Positions 52,361 to 61,180 are shown, counted from the first letter of the stretch. The stretch is 64,000 bases of DNA from Streptomyces sp. R44 (GCF_041053105.1 NZ_CP163444.1:8712501-8776500), one strand, 5' to 3'. Notes: generated by a model from the sequence alone, not told the origin. A program made the numbers and translations.

Positions 52361-53209
52361 CTATCTGTCGACGCCGTTGGTCACATGCTCCCAGTCGTCC
52401 AGGTCTGCGATGCGAGCCTCCCACGCGGCGCGCATGCCCGTGGCGCTGGAGGTGCCGAGGGCCAGACGCCGCGGAGGGGTGGGGCTGTCGACCGCGGTCC
52501 TGATGCCTGCGGCGATGCGCGCCGCGGCGGAGAATGTGGACGCCGGGAGCTCTGCGATGTCCTTCTGGACCGTTCGTACGCTCTGGTCGTAGTCGGCCAG
52601 GCCGGCTGCGACGTCGAGGTTGGCCAGGAAGGGAGTCGCGGTCAGCCCGGGCTCGATGATCGTGACGTTGATGCCGAGCGGTGCGACCTCGGCCGCCAGT
52701 GCGTCCGACAGTCCCTCGACGGCGTGCTTGGTGGCCGCCAGCAGGCCCACGCCGGGATGGGCGGACTGCCCGTAGACGGACGAGCCCTGGAGGATGTGCC
52801 CGGACCGCTGTGCGCGGAGTGCGGGCAGCGTTGCGCGGAGCACGTTGAGCACTCCGAAGACGTTGGTGTCGAACACGGCGCGGACCTGCGTGTCGGAGGC
52901 CTCCTCGACGGCTCCGAAGAGTCCGTATCCCGCGTTGTTGGCCACCACGTCGATGCGGCCGAAGCGTGCGAGAGTGCGCTCCACCGCGTCCCGGACGGCT
53001 TGCTCGTCACGTACGTCCGCGCGGACGAGAAGCAGGCGCTCACCGTGCGCTGTGGCCAGTTCATCCAGGGAGGAGGTGTCGCGGGCGAGCGCTGAGACGG
53101 CGTCGCCGTTCTCCAGCGCCTGGAGCGTCAGTTCGCGGCCGATGCCGGACGTCGCGCCGGTGATCAGCCAAGTGCGCGGACGGGTCTGCTGGTTGGAAGT
53201 TCTCTTCAT
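52361..53209 (-). CDS. Short-chain dehydrogenase with altered active site
   Basis: 282 residues, ATG 53209. TWLITGATSGIGRELTLQAL is the TGxxxGxG NAD(P) site; DVVANNAGYGLFGAVEE is the NAG motif; the Ser is in LQGSSVYG. At the YxxxK position the sequence is GLLAATKHAVEG, so Leu takes the place of the catalytic Tyr. The usual proton donor is missing. Either a nearby Tyr (in SSVYG) serves, or the enzyme is inactive or binds only cofactor. It is divergent from a CGNR regulator 103 bases away, which probably controls it. Confidence 0.88.
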   Translation of the reverse strand: MKRTSNQQTRPRTWLITGATSGIGRELTLQALENGDAVSALARDTSSLDELATAHGERLLLVRADVRDEQAVRDAVERTLARFGRIDVVANNAGYGLFGAVEEASDTQVRAVFDTNVFGVLNVLRATLPALRAQRSGHILQGSSVYGQSAHPGVGLLAATKHAVEGLSDALAAEVAPLGINVTIIEPGLTATPFLANLDVAAGLADYDQSVRTVQKDIAELPASTFSAAARIAAGIRTAVDSPTPPRRLALGTSSATGMRAAWEARIADLDDWEHVTNGVDR

Positions 53210-53312
53210 GTTGTGACCGTAAGCCGTTAGCTCGCAACGCGTCAACTGATCCGGTCGCCATGGTTGCCCTCTAGCTGGAATAGCTCCGTTGATGCAGGTG
53301 TAGGGTGGACGC

Positions 53313-53924
53313 ATGAGCAGTGCGACAGCCGGATCTCCCAAACTCAGCCCGGGCACCGTCCCGCCGACGGTGGAGACCGTCCTCGCGTTCGTGAACACAC
53401 GCGCGGACGGATCGGGGCGCCGGGAGTTGTTCGAAGACGGGGACTCGTTCGCTGCATGGCTGGCGGAGCGCGAGGAGTTCGCCGGCGAAACCGTGGTGAC
53501 CGACGCTGACGCGGCGGTCGCGCGCGAGCTGCGTGACGCCCTCGTGACCGTGCTGCTCGCGCACTCGGGCGACGAGGAGACTCTGGGTGAGCCGCTGCGG
53601 CGTGCCGAACGGCACCTGCGGCGCGTGGGCTCGCTCTACCCGCTGGCGACGGTGGTCACGGCCGACGGGGTCGAGCTGGCGTCACCGCAGGCGGGCGTGC
53701 CGCGCGTGTTCGGAACCGTACTGGCCGCGGTGACGACGTTCGCGCAGAGCAGCGACTGGGGGCGCGTCAAGGCGTGCCGCAACCCGCCGTGCCACCTCGG
53801 ATTCTTCGACCGCACCCGCAATGGGGGAGGGCTGTACTGCAGCACTGGCTGCGGCTCTCAGGTGTCGATGCGCAAACACCGCCAGCGGCAGCGCCAGGGC
53901 AGTGGAGCGCCGTCCGAGGGGTGA
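53313..53924 (+). CDS. CGNR zinc-finger / ABATE domain regulator
   Basis: 203 residues, ATG 53313. The N-terminal PTVETVLAFVNTRADGSGRR to ELRDALVTVLLAHSGDEETL is the ABATE helical domain. The C-terminal KACRNPPCHLGFFDRTRNGG followed by CSTGCG is the zinc finger; the family's CGNR reads CGSQ here. The basic tail MRKHRQRQRQ may contact DNA. Members act as stress- or aromatic-responsive regulators next to oxidoreductases (family knowledge). It shares a divergent promoter region with the SDR gene. A strong hairpin follows. Confidence 0.88.
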   Translation: MSSATAGSPKLSPGTVPPTVETVLAFVNTRADGSGRRELFEDGDSFAAWLAEREEFAGETVVTDADAAVARELRDALVTVLLAHSGDEETLGEPLRRAERHLRRVGSLYPLATVVTADGVELASPQAGVPRVFGTVLAAVTTFAQSSDWGRVKACRNPPCHLGFFDRTRNGGGLYCSTGCGSQVSMRKHRQRQRQGSGAPSEG

Positions 53925-53956
53925 CACGGGCCTTCAACGGAGGCGGGTGACCTGCC

Positions 53957-53995
53957 GACGCGCCCGGGCTGGGGTGAGGTGAGCCCGGGCGCGTC
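53957..53995. terminator. Bidirectional hairpin terminator
   Basis: GACGCGCCCGGGCT (53957-53970) pairs perfectly with 53982-53995 around an 11-base loop, between the convergent CGNR and 2H genes. Confidence 0.8.
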
Positions 53996-54054
53996 GCTCA
54001 CGCATTGCATGGCCACCGCCGGTCGCAAACGTTGCCCTCCCCGATCCGTCTGCG

Positions 54055-54594
54055 TCATTCACCGAGTGCGAACGACGCCCGTTCCTGCCACTTCGTGCCG
54101 TCGTGCACGATGAGTTCAACCGATGCGACGCGACACGTGAACGGGAGCCTGCCGGCGAGGTCGGCCTCGATCTCCTCCAGGACGGCGTCTTCCTGACCTT
54201 GGGCGATGGTCAGGTGCGGCACGATCTCGGCGAACCGACCGCCATACGGCGGAGCCTCAGGCCAACGATCAGCGATCGCCTCCGTGAGCTGCCGCAGCCG
54301 CGTGTCGGGCTCGGGGGCGAGATACAGCACTGCGGGGAGTCGTCCGCATCTCTCGAACCGCAGGTCGAAGGCCTGATGGCGGCCAAGCAGGTCAGCGAGA
54401 GCGGACTCGACGCGCACATCGATCCGGCTCTCGTCGAGGAACGGGAAGAGCACGGTGACATGGGCCGGAACGCCGGCCTCGGCTGAGGGATCGAACCGTT
54501 CACGCCACCCACGGACGGACGGCTCAGCCTCTGGGATGCGGACGATGAGCCCCGTCTGGCCCGCCTGAAACGCACTGCTGCTGTCATCTGCCAT
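54055..54594 (-). CDS. 2'-5' RNA ligase-like 2H phosphoesterase
   Basis: 179 residues, ATG 54594. Two HxT motifs are present, AHVTVLFPFLDE and PHLTIAQGQEDA, about 80 residues apart, the mark of 2H phosphoesterases. TRLRQLTEAIADRWPEAPPY and SVELIVHDGTKWQERASFAL are also typical. Members hydrolyse 2',3'-cyclic or other phosphodiesters, acting on RNA ends or nucleotides. It is a single gene. An upstream start at 54648 is open but lies before MADDSSS with no homology. Confidence 0.92.
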   Translation of the reverse strand: MADDSSSAFQAGQTGLIVRIPEAEPSVRGWRERFDPSAEAGVPAHVTVLFPFLDESRIDVRVESALADLLGRHQAFDLRFERCGRLPAVLYLAPEPDTRLRQLTEAIADRWPEAPPYGGRFAEIVPHLTIAQGQEDAVLEEIEADLAGRLPFTCRVASVELIVHDGTKWQERASFALGE

Positions 54595-54784
54595 GACACC
54601 GCATGGTGTCACCACTGCCCGGGGCAGCACGTCTCCTTTTCCGCTCAACGATCACGTCGATCTGCTGCGACGCCCGGCATGTGGGCGAGCCCAGGCCAAG
54701 CGTTCACCGTGCGGGCGGATGCGTGCGTAGGGCGGGGCTGAAAATGCGATGACCTGCGGTGACGGACCGTGGCACAGTCTCTTC

Positions 54785-55420
54785 ATGTCCAACGACATTG
54801 CCTATCCCGTCTTCCGTAGCTCCGACCCCGTACTCGCCCTGAGCAAGGCGCGCCGCCTCGTGGAGTTCGGGCGTTGCGAGGGCGTCGACGTCTCCCTCTA
54901 CGCAGAGTTCCGCTCGGTCGACGAGGCGCTGCGGGGGGCCAAGGAGCTGCCCGAGGGGTGGTTCCGGGCGCAGGAACACGACGGGGAGTTCGACGACCGG
55001 GTGCCGTTCGAGGACCGCCCCGCATGGCTCGTGGGCGTCCGGGGGGAGGGCTTGCCGACCGAACCGATGGTGTACGAAGGGCGGCTACCCGTGGACTACG
55101 AGTTGCTCTACCAGGCGGTCGACAGCGTCGAGGGCGACTTCGCTGCCGCGATCGGTTCGAGCGCGGGCGAGATCAACTGGCAGCATCTGTGCTGGCCGGA
55201 CGCGCCCGAGGTGGGATTCCACGGCGAGTCCAACCATGCAGAGGTGACGCTCCTTCTCAACAGCAGCCACCGGGCGTACGTCGAGCCTGCCGACGACCAC
55301 ACCGTCCTCGTCCACGTGCGCAGCGTCGACGTCGACGGCCGTCAGATGAGGGAGCCGTACGCGCACTGGCTCGCCGGGCAGGTGGGACTCACGGTCATCG
55401 GACCGGGACAGCGGTGCTGA
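54785..55420 (+). CDS. Hypothetical protein, 211 residues
   Basis: ATG 54785 (MSNDIAYPVFRSSDPVLALS). Acidic, cytoplasmic. Blocks: RRLVEFGRCEGVDVSLYAEF, ELPEGWFRAQEHDGEFDDRV, DYELLYQAVDSVEGDFAAAI, GESNHAEVTLLLNSSHRAYV. The C-terminus YAHWLAGQVGLTVIGPG is compact. No family is known to me. It is a single gene. Confidence 0.7.
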   Translation: MSNDIAYPVFRSSDPVLALSKARRLVEFGRCEGVDVSLYAEFRSVDEALRGAKELPEGWFRAQEHDGEFDDRVPFEDRPAWLVGVRGEGLPTEPMVYEGRLPVDYELLYQAVDSVEGDFAAAIGSSAGEINWQHLCWPDAPEVGFHGESNHAEVTLLLNSSHRAYVEPADDHTVLVHVRSVDVDGRQMREPYAHWLAGQVGLTVIGPGQRC

Positions 55421-55722
55421 AGCCTGGGGGCCGTCACGATCCGTCGCGGGGCAGACGGGTGGCGTAGTTCTGCAGAGGCGTGAAACCGGGGAGTGGCTCG
55501 ACGGAAGGTGGGTGCTTCACCGAGATGGCCGGAGTGCCGCCCGGGCATTTCGGCGCCAGGCGGTGAACGCGGCGGCCGGCCATGCCGATGCTGCGGGTAC
55601 GGCCCGCGATGCGGCGTCGGCGGTCACGGTGGAGGGGTGCCGGCATGCGCGGCGAAGGAGGTCTCAGGACCGGTCAGGAATCGAGAAGCCCCGACCGCCG
55701 CGCAGCCCCTAGCGTGAGGGTC
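55421..55722. other. 302 bases without a gene
   Basis: Frames across this stretch are Arg/Ala-rich shadows. The VOC gene ribosome site (GTGAGGGTC) overlaps its start region. Confidence 0.5.
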
Positions 55723-56382
55723 ATGGAAACCACCGCTTCCACCACAGCCCACACGTCCCTCGCGTCCGTCACCCTTGAGGTGGCCGACCTGGAGGCCGCT
55801 CGCCGCTTCTACAGCGCCTTCGGCGTGGACACGTACATACACCTGCGGGAGTCCGAGGCGCACTCCAGCGGATTCCGCGGTTTCACCCTTGCGCTCACGG
55901 TGTCCGGTCCGGCGACCGTCGACAGCTTCGTCGGCGCTGCCGTTCAGGGCGGCGCCACCGTGCTGAAGCCCGCCGCGAAGTCGCTGTGGGGGTACGGCGG
56001 CGTCGTGCAGGCCCCGGACGGGACGATCTGGAAGATCGCGACCTCGGCGAAGAAGGACACCGGGCCCGCCACCCGTGAGATCGACGAGGTCGTCCTGCTG
56101 ATCGGCGTCGAGGACGTGAAGGCCACCAAGGAGTTCTACGTGGGCCGGGGCCTGACCGTGGCCAAGAGCTTCGGCGGCAAGTACGCCGAGTTCGCTCCCG
56201 GTCAGTCCAGCCCCGTCAAGCTCGCGCTGTACAAGCGCCGTGCGCTGGCCAAGGACCTCGGCGTCGGCGCCGACGGCACCGGCTCGCACCGCGTCGTCCT
56301 CGGCAGCACCGCCCACGCCTTCACCGACCTGGACGGGTTCGCCTGGGAGGCGGCCGCGCCGCTCGCCCCCACGGCGTCCTGA
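55723..56382 (+). CDS. Two-module VOC family protein
   Basis: 219 residues, ATG 55723. Two halves each hold a VOC module: SVTLEVADLEAARRFYSAFG with VQAPDGTIWKIATS, then EVVLLIGVEDVKATKEFYVG with AFTDLDGFAWEAAAPL. His and Glu metal ligands are not clearly conserved (V and Q/W at these places), so ligand binding rather than catalysis is possible. This is the glyoxalase-like form common in Streptomyces. It is 112 bases ahead of the YdeI-like gene on the same strand. Confidence 0.9.
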   Translation: METTASTTAHTSLASVTLEVADLEAARRFYSAFGVDTYIHLRESEAHSSGFRGFTLALTVSGPATVDSFVGAAVQGGATVLKPAAKSLWGYGGVVQAPDGTIWKIATSAKKDTGPATREIDEVVLLIGVEDVKATKEFYVGRGLTVAKSFGGKYAEFAPGQSSPVKLALYKRRALAKDLGVGADGTGSHRVVLGSTAHAFTDLDGFAWEAAAPLAPTAS

Positions 56383-56494
56383 CTCCGGGCCCTGACGCAT
56401 CGATCGACCGGCGATCACGCGCCGATGCGGCCAGCCGGGCCCCGGCGGACGAGCCGCATCCGCGGTGAGCCGACACAACAAGAAGAGGAAGATC

Positions 56495-56929
56495 ATGAAG
56501 TTTTGGTCCCAGGTCGAGCCGCCCGAGCCCATGCGGGGCTTGGAAGTTCCGCCCGAGGTGGTAGCCGCGCTCGGCGGGGGCGCGCGGCCGCCGGTGAAGA
56601 TCACGGTCAACGGGCATTCCTGGAAGAGCCGGGTCGCCATCCTGCGCGGCCGTCACCTGCTCGGCCTCAGCAACGCCAACCGGCAGGCCGCGGAGGTCGA
56701 GATCGGCGAGAAGGTCGAGGTCGAGCTGGAGCTCGACACCGAGCCGCGCGTCGTCGTCGAGCCCCCGGACTTCGCCCGGGCCCTGGACGACGACCCCGTC
56801 GCCCGCGCCGCCTACGACAACCTGACGTACAGCCGTAAGCACGAGCACGTGCGCGCCATCGAGAGCGCGAAGAAGCCCGAGACGCGCCGACGGCGCATCG
56901 AGAAGGCCATCGCCACCCTGCGGGGCTGA
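56495..56929 (+). CDS. DUF1905/YdeI-like protein
   Basis: 144 residues; ATG 56495 has AGAGGAAG just upstream (a GTG at 56465 would add ten). KFWSQVEPPEPMRGLEVPPE to VKITVNGHSWKSRVAILRGR, HLLGLSNANRQAAEVEIGEK and VEVELELDTEPR form the DUF1905 beta barrel. DFARALDDDPVARAAYDNLT, YSRKHEHVRAIESAKKPETR, RRRIEKAIATLR is the YdeI/OmpD-associated helical part. Function is unknown; often linked to stress or permeability. It may be co-transcribed with the VOC gene upstream and the DoxX gene downstream. Confidence 0.9.
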   Translation: MKFWSQVEPPEPMRGLEVPPEVVAALGGGARPPVKITVNGHSWKSRVAILRGRHLLGLSNANRQAAEVEIGEKVEVELELDTEPRVVVEPPDFARALDDDPVARAAYDNLTYSRKHEHVRAIESAKKPETRRRRIEKAIATLRG

Positions 56930-57012
56930 GCCCCGAAAGCCAAAGACTCCGGCGGCACGTCCATCGCCGTGCGGAGGCCTGACCCTGCCCCGATCTTCTG
57001 GAGGAGACATGT

Positions 57013-57417
57013 ATGTCGAAGCGGCTGATGACCGGTGTGTACTGGTTCCTGGCCTTCGAGTTCGCACTGGGTGCCGTGACCAAGTACTGGCCGGGCGACA
57101 CGGTATTCAGCTCGGCGTACTCCGTGAAGTTCGTCGATTGGGGTTACCCGTCCTGGATGCGCTTCGTGGTCGGCGCCCTGGAAGGTGTCGCCGCCGTGCT
57201 GCTCGTGCTACCCGACCGGAGAGCACGCTTCCTGGGCGCCACGACGCTGATGTTCGTGCTCACGGGCGCGGCCACCACGCACATCGTCCACCACGATCCG
57301 GCGGGTCAGAGCTGGGCCGCGCCGACCCACCTCCTCATCATGGGCATCCTCGCGCTCGCCAATTGGCCTGCCGACTGGCGAGACCTCCTGCGGGCTCCTG
57401 CCGCGCCGACAGCCTGA
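57013..57417 (+). CDS. DoxX-like membrane protein
   Basis: 134 residues; ATG 57013 after GGAGGAGAC. Four membrane segments: VYWFLAFEFALGAVTKY, RFVVGALEGVAAVLLVLP, FLGATTLMFVLTGAATTHI and PTHLLIMGILALANWP. This is the DoxX-like fold, with the Lys of TKYW. Members act in thiol or quinone stress (family knowledge). It is convergent with the oxidoreductase, 24 bases apart. Confidence 0.88.
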   Translation: MSKRLMTGVYWFLAFEFALGAVTKYWPGDTVFSSAYSVKFVDWGYPSWMRFVVGALEGVAAVLLVLPDRRARFLGATTLMFVLTGAATTHIVHHDPAGQSWAAPTHLLIMGILALANWPADWRDLLRAPAAPTA

Positions 57418-57441
57418 ACACCACGTCCATCCAGCGCAAGC

Positions 57442-58446
57442 TCACTGCCCCGAACGACCGTGGCTCTCGACGTTCAGGACGATCTTGCCTTGGAGGTGGC
57501 CCCGTTCGGCGCGGGTGTGGGCCGCGGCCGCGTCCTCCAGAGGAAAGACGCTGTCGATGGCGACACGTACCTTTCCGGCGTCGATGAGGGTGGCCAACTC
57601 CGCGAGGTCCGAGCCGCTGGAACGGACCTGCCGTATGGCCTCGATGCTGATCCCGAGTTCGGCGGCACGCTCGGGGCGGTAGTCGCCCAGGAAGACGGGC
57701 GTGATCCGGCCGCCGCGCCGCACGGTGGGCAGCAGGCGGTGCGCGTCGGGACCGCCGACCGTGTCGATCAGCAGGTCGACATCGCGGACGGTCTCCTCGG
57801 CGGGCGTCCGGGTGTAGTCGACGAACCGGTCCACGCCCAGGCCCAGCAGGAACTCCTCGTGCCGGCCGGAGGCGACGCCGATCACCTGCTTCGCGCCGGC
57901 CACCCGGACCAGTTGCGTGAGGAAGTGGCCGACTCCGCCCGCAGCTCCGTTGACCAGGACGGTGGAGTCGATGTGGCCGCGCAGTTGGGTGAAGACGTAC
58001 TGGTGGGCCGTGAGTGCGGCCATCGGTACGGCGGCGGCCTGCGTGTGCTCGAGGGTTGCGGGCTTGGGGGCCAGGTGGGCGGCGGGTGAGACCACGTACT
58101 CGGCGTACCCGGACGCGCGGCCCGGGAAGTTGACCAGGCCGAAGACCTCGTCGCCGGGCCGCCACTCGGTGACACCGGGGCCGAGGGCCGCGACCACGCC
58201 CGAGATGTCGCTCCCCAGGATGAGCGGCGGCGTCCAGTTCGGCCGGAGCGCGGCCGGGACGTTCTCGAAGCCGCGCCGCGCGTACCAGTCCGGCGGGTTG
58301 ACGCCCGCCGCGTGGACCCGTACCAGAACCTCACCCGGTCCGGGTTCGGGCCGGGGCACCTCCTCGTAGACCAGCTGCTCCGGCTCGCCGAAGGCGTGCA
58401 GTCGGACAGCTCGCATCGTTGCCGTTTGCATCGTTGCCGTACCCAT
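57442..58446 (-). CDS. NADP-dependent zinc-free alcohol dehydrogenase / quinone oxidoreductase
   Basis: 334 residues from ATG 58446 with GGGGAGGG upstream. Other ATGs (at residues 6 and 11) are possible because of a 15-bp direct repeat in the 5' end. MDR fold: GEPEQLVYEEVPRPEPGPGE, HAAGVNPPDWYARRG, PLILGSDISGVVAALGPGVT, and NGAAGGVGHFLTQLVRVAGA as the cofactor site. No zinc-binding Cys cluster. It reduces quinones or enones. Divergent from the TetR gene, with two operators between them. Confidence 0.93.
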   Translation of the reverse strand: MGTATMQTATMRAVRLHAFGEPEQLVYEEVPRPEPGPGEVLVRVHAAGVNPPDWYARRGFENVPAALRPNWTPPLILGSDISGVVAALGPGVTEWRPGDEVFGLVNFPGRASGYAEYVVSPAAHLAPKPATLEHTQAAAVPMAALTAHQYVFTQLRGHIDSTVLVNGAAGGVGHFLTQLVRVAGAKQVIGVASGRHEEFLLGLGVDRFVDYTRTPAEETVRDVDLLIDTVGGPDAHRLLPTVRRGGRITPVFLGDYRPERAAELGISIEAIRQVRSSGSDLAELATLIDAGKVRVAIDSVFPLEDAAAAHTRAERGHLQGKIVLNVESHGRSGQ

Positions 58447-58484
58447 GACCCTCCCCAAGTCCCGCTGCGGGCGCCCCGGTTAGG

Positions 58485-58527
58485 ATCCGGAGCACTGCTC
58501 CGGATAGGGAAGCGGAGCAGTGCTCCG
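58485..58527. promoter_or_regulatory. Two TetR-type operators
   Basis: A 21-bp palindrome at 58485-58505 with core CGGAGCACTGCTCCG, and a 15-bp one, CGGAGCAGTGCTCCG, at 58513-58527. Centres are 25 bp apart, and both lie between the divergent oxidoreductase and TetR starts. Confidence 0.8.
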
Positions 58528-58550
58528 TTTGTCAACGGTAAGGTTCCGTC

Positions 58551-59195
58551 ATGTCCATCGAGTCCCACCCCGGCAAGCCAGGTACGGCAAGCACCGACGC
58601 ACAGAGCAACTCCCACCCCGGCAAGCCGCGTGCGGCACGCACCGACGCGCAGCGCAACCGTGAACGCATCCTGGAAGTGGCAGCGCAGGTCGTCGCTGAG
58701 CAGGGAACCCCGGCCTCCCTGCGGGACATCGCCCGGCGCGCCGACGTCGGCCTCGGCACGCTCTACCGGCACTTCGCGAACCGGGACGCCCTGCTGGAAG
58801 CCCTGCTGCACCAGCGCTTCACGCACCTTGCCGAACGGGCGGACGCACTGGCCGCGGCCGCCTCACCCGAGCGGGCACTGACGGAGTGGCTGTACGAGTT
58901 CACCGTCGGCGCCGGCGCCTACCAGGGCCTGCCGGCAACGCTGATGGCCACGCTGAACGACCCGCAATCACCCCTGCACGGCAGCTGTCTGACCATGCGT
59001 CAGGCCGGTGGCCGCTTGCTGCAGGCGGCCCAGGAATCAGGAAGGATCCGGCCGGACGTGGCCCCCATCGACCTGTTCGCACTGGCCAACGCCCTCAGCT
59101 GGATCGCCGACCAGGCCCCCACCCTCACGGAGCGCCGGGAGCACCTCTTCCGCCTGGTGGTGGACGGGTTGAGGCCGCGGTCCGAACAGGGCTGA
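58551..59195 (+). CDS. TetR/AcrR family regulator
   Basis: 214 residues. After an N-terminal repeat (residues 5-36), the HTH is QRNRERILEVAAQVVAEQGT, PASLRDIARRADVGLGTLYR, HFANRDALLEALL. The C-terminal domain (ALTEWLYEFTVGAGAYQGLP, MRQAGGRLLQAAQESGRIRP, DVAPIDLFALANALSWIADQ) is the TetR ligand domain. It is divergent from the quinone oxidoreductase and flanked by its two likely operators. It probably represses that gene until an electrophile or quinone is sensed. Confidence 0.93.
   Translation: MSIESHPGKPGTASTDAQSNSHPGKPRAARTDAQRNRERILEVAAQVVAEQGTPASLRDIARRADVGLGTLYRHFANRDALLEALLHQRFTHLAERADALAAAASPERALTEWLYEFTVGAGAYQGLPATLMATLNDPQSPLHGSCLTMRQAGGRLLQAAQESGRIRPDVAPIDLFALANALSWIADQAPTLTERREHLFRLVVDGLRPRSEQG
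58563..58658 (+). repeat. 48-bp in-frame tandem duplication
   Basis: 58563-58610 and 58611-58658 code SHPGKPGTASTDAQSN and SHPGKPRAARTDAQRN in the TetR N-terminus. Seven or so changes distinguish them, so the duplication is not recent. Confidence 0.85.
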
Positions 59196-59316
59196 TCCAC
59201 CACCGCGGCCGGTATACGTGCCGAAACTCCAGGCCGCGGACCCAAAGTCGAACGCGGCCGCACCCCCTCAGACGGCCGCGCCCCCCTCAGACGGCCCCCA
59301 CTGGCAGTGATCGAAT

Positions 59317-59332
59317 TGAGTACACGTACTCA
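59317..59332. promoter_or_regulatory. 16-bp palindrome upstream of the fusion operon
   Basis: TGAGTACACGTACTCA: 7-bp arms around AC, 64 bases before the aminotransferase start. Candidate operator; regulator unknown. Confidence 0.45.
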
Positions 59333-59395
59333 GGTGTCGACGGTCGGGCTTGTCCATGCTGGGCGGCGAACGCAGGATCGCCTCGAGGGAGACTC

Positions 59396-61180
59396 ATGGA
59401 CCACGCCATACAGCTGCGCGCAGCCACGCCCAGTGATCACGACTGGATCCACGAGCTGCGGCATCGGGTGTACGCGGAAGAGCTCGGCCAGCATCCGGTG
59501 CATCCGTCCGGGCGATTGAGCGACGGACTCGACGGCGACAACGTGTATCTCGTGGCCACGCGCGGCGAGACGCGGATCGGCTTCGTCAGCCTCACCCCGC
59601 CGTGGGTCGGCCGCTACTCCCTCGACAAGTACCTGACGCGCGAGGAGCTGCCGGTCCTGACCGAGGAGGCTCCGTTCGAGATCCGTGTTCTGACCGTCGA
59701 GGAGCGCTGGCGGTCCACCGTGGCGGCGCCGCTCCTCATGTACGCGGCGCTGCGCTGGGTTGCGGCGCGGGGCGGCCGCGAAGTGGTGGCGATGGGGCGC
59801 ACCGAACTGCTGGACATGTACCTCGCCGCAGGGTTGCGGCCGGTCGGGCGGACGATCCACTCGGGCGCGGTGTCGTTCGAAGTCCTCAGCGGCTCCGTGA
59901 CCGAGCTGACGAGGACGGTCCGGGACCGTCATGGCCGGACCCTGGAGCGGCTGCGGACAGGCCTCGACTGGCGGCTCGACGTGCCCTTCGCACCGCGCGC
60001 GGACGGCTGCGAGCACGGCGGTGCCTTCTTCTCCGCGATCGGTACGGACTTCCGGACGCTGGCCCGCCGGCACGAGGTGGTCGGGGCCGATGTGCTGGAC
60101 GCCTGGTTCCCGCCCTCCCCAGGGGTCCGCGCGGTCCTGTCGGAGGACCCCGGGTGGGCGGCCCGGACCTCGCCGCCGACGGGCGCGGAGGGGCTGCTCG
60201 CGGAGATCGCCCGCGTCCGTGGGCTGCCGGCGGACTCGCTCGTCGTCGGGGCGGGTTCGTCCGATCTGATCTTCCGGGCATTCGGTCGGTGGCTGACGCC
60301 CGAGAGCCGGGTACTGCTCCTGGATCCGAGCTACGGCGAGTACGCCCATGTCACCGAGCGGGTGATCGGCTGCCAGGTGGACCGGCTCAGGCTGCGCCGG
60401 GAGGACGGCTGGCTGCTCGATCCGGCCCGGCTCGCCGCCGCGACCGCGAGCGGGCGGTACGACCTCGTGGTGGTGGTCAACCCGAACAACCCGACCGGCC
60501 GCCACGCTCCCGCCGACGCGCTGCGCGCGGTGATCGAGGCCTCTCCCGCGCGGACCCGGTGGTGGATCGACGAGGCGTATCTGGGCTATGCCGATCCGGC
60601 GGAGTCACTGGCCGGGCTCGCCTCGGTCGATCCCCGGGTCGTGGTGTGCACGTCGCTTTCGAAGATGTACGCGCTGTCGGGAATGCGGGCCGCGTATCTG
60701 GTGGCCGACCCGGACACGGCCGGGGAGCTGCGCCGCTGGACGCCGCCGTGGCCCGTGAGCCTGCCGGCCCAGCTGGCCGCCGTGGCGGCGCTGCGCGACC
60801 CCGGGTACTACGCGGAACGCTGGGCGCACACCGCGGTGCTGCGGCGGGAGCTCGCCGCCGGACTCTCGGAGCTCGACGGCTTCTCCTCGGTCGACGAGTC
60901 GGTGGCGAACTTCCTCACCGTGACCCTGCCACCGGGTGGACCGAGCGCGGCCCGGCTGGTGCGTGAGTGCCGGCGCCACGACGTCTACCTGCGCGACCTG
61001 TCGCCGATGTCACCGGCGTACGAGGGGAGGACCGTCCGGATCGCCGTCCGCGACACGGCGGAGAACGCTCGGATCGTGGCGGCCTGCCGCAGCGCCCTGG
61101 ACGTGCTGCGCGCGGAGACGACGGTGGCCACGCCGGTCAGGGCCGCGGCTTCTGTGCCGGCCGCCGGGGCCTCCCGGTGA
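59396..61180 (+). CDS. GNAT-acyltransferase / PLP aminotransferase fusion
   Basis: 594 residues; ATG 59396 with GAGGGA upstream. Residues 1-165 are a GNAT or autoinducer-synthase-like domain: HDWIHELRHRVYAEELGQHP, RIGFVSLTPPW, FEIRVLTVEERWRSTVAAPL, YLAAGLRPVGR. Residues about 225-580 are a class I/II aminotransferase of the histidinol-phosphate type: NPNNPTG (362-368), WIDEAYLGYAD (PLP-binding D392) and SLSKMYALSGMRAAY with the Schiff-base Lys, K423. The stop overlaps the CdsA-like start by GTGA. Together they suggest a route from an amino or keto precursor and an acyl donor to a lipid head group (inference). It is a rare fusion. Confidence 0.88.
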   Translation: MDHAIQLRAATPSDHDWIHELRHRVYAEELGQHPVHPSGRLSDGLDGDNVYLVATRGETRIGFVSLTPPWVGRYSLDKYLTREELPVLTEEAPFEIRVLTVEERWRSTVAAPLLMYAALRWVAARGGREVVAMGRTELLDMYLAAGLRPVGRTIHSGAVSFEVLSGSVTELTRTVRDRHGRTLERLRTGLDWRLDVPFAPRADGCEHGGAFFSAIGTDFRTLARRHEVVGADVLDAWFPPSPGVRAVLSEDPGWAARTSPPTGAEGLLAEIARVRGLPADSLVVGAGSSDLIFRAFGRWLTPESRVLLLDPSYGEYAHVTERVIGCQVDRLRLRREDGWLLDPARLAAATASGRYDLVVVVNPNNPTGRHAPADALRAVIEASPARTRWWIDEAYLGYADPAESLAGLASVDPRVVVCTSLSKMYALSGMRAAYLVADPDTAGELRRWTPPWPVSLPAQLAAVAALRDPGYYAERWAHTAVLRRELAAGLSELDGFSSVDESVANFLTVTLPPGGPSAARLVRECRRHDVYLRDLSPMSPAYEGRTVRIAVRDTAENARIVAACRSALDVLRAETTVATPVRAAASVPAAGASR

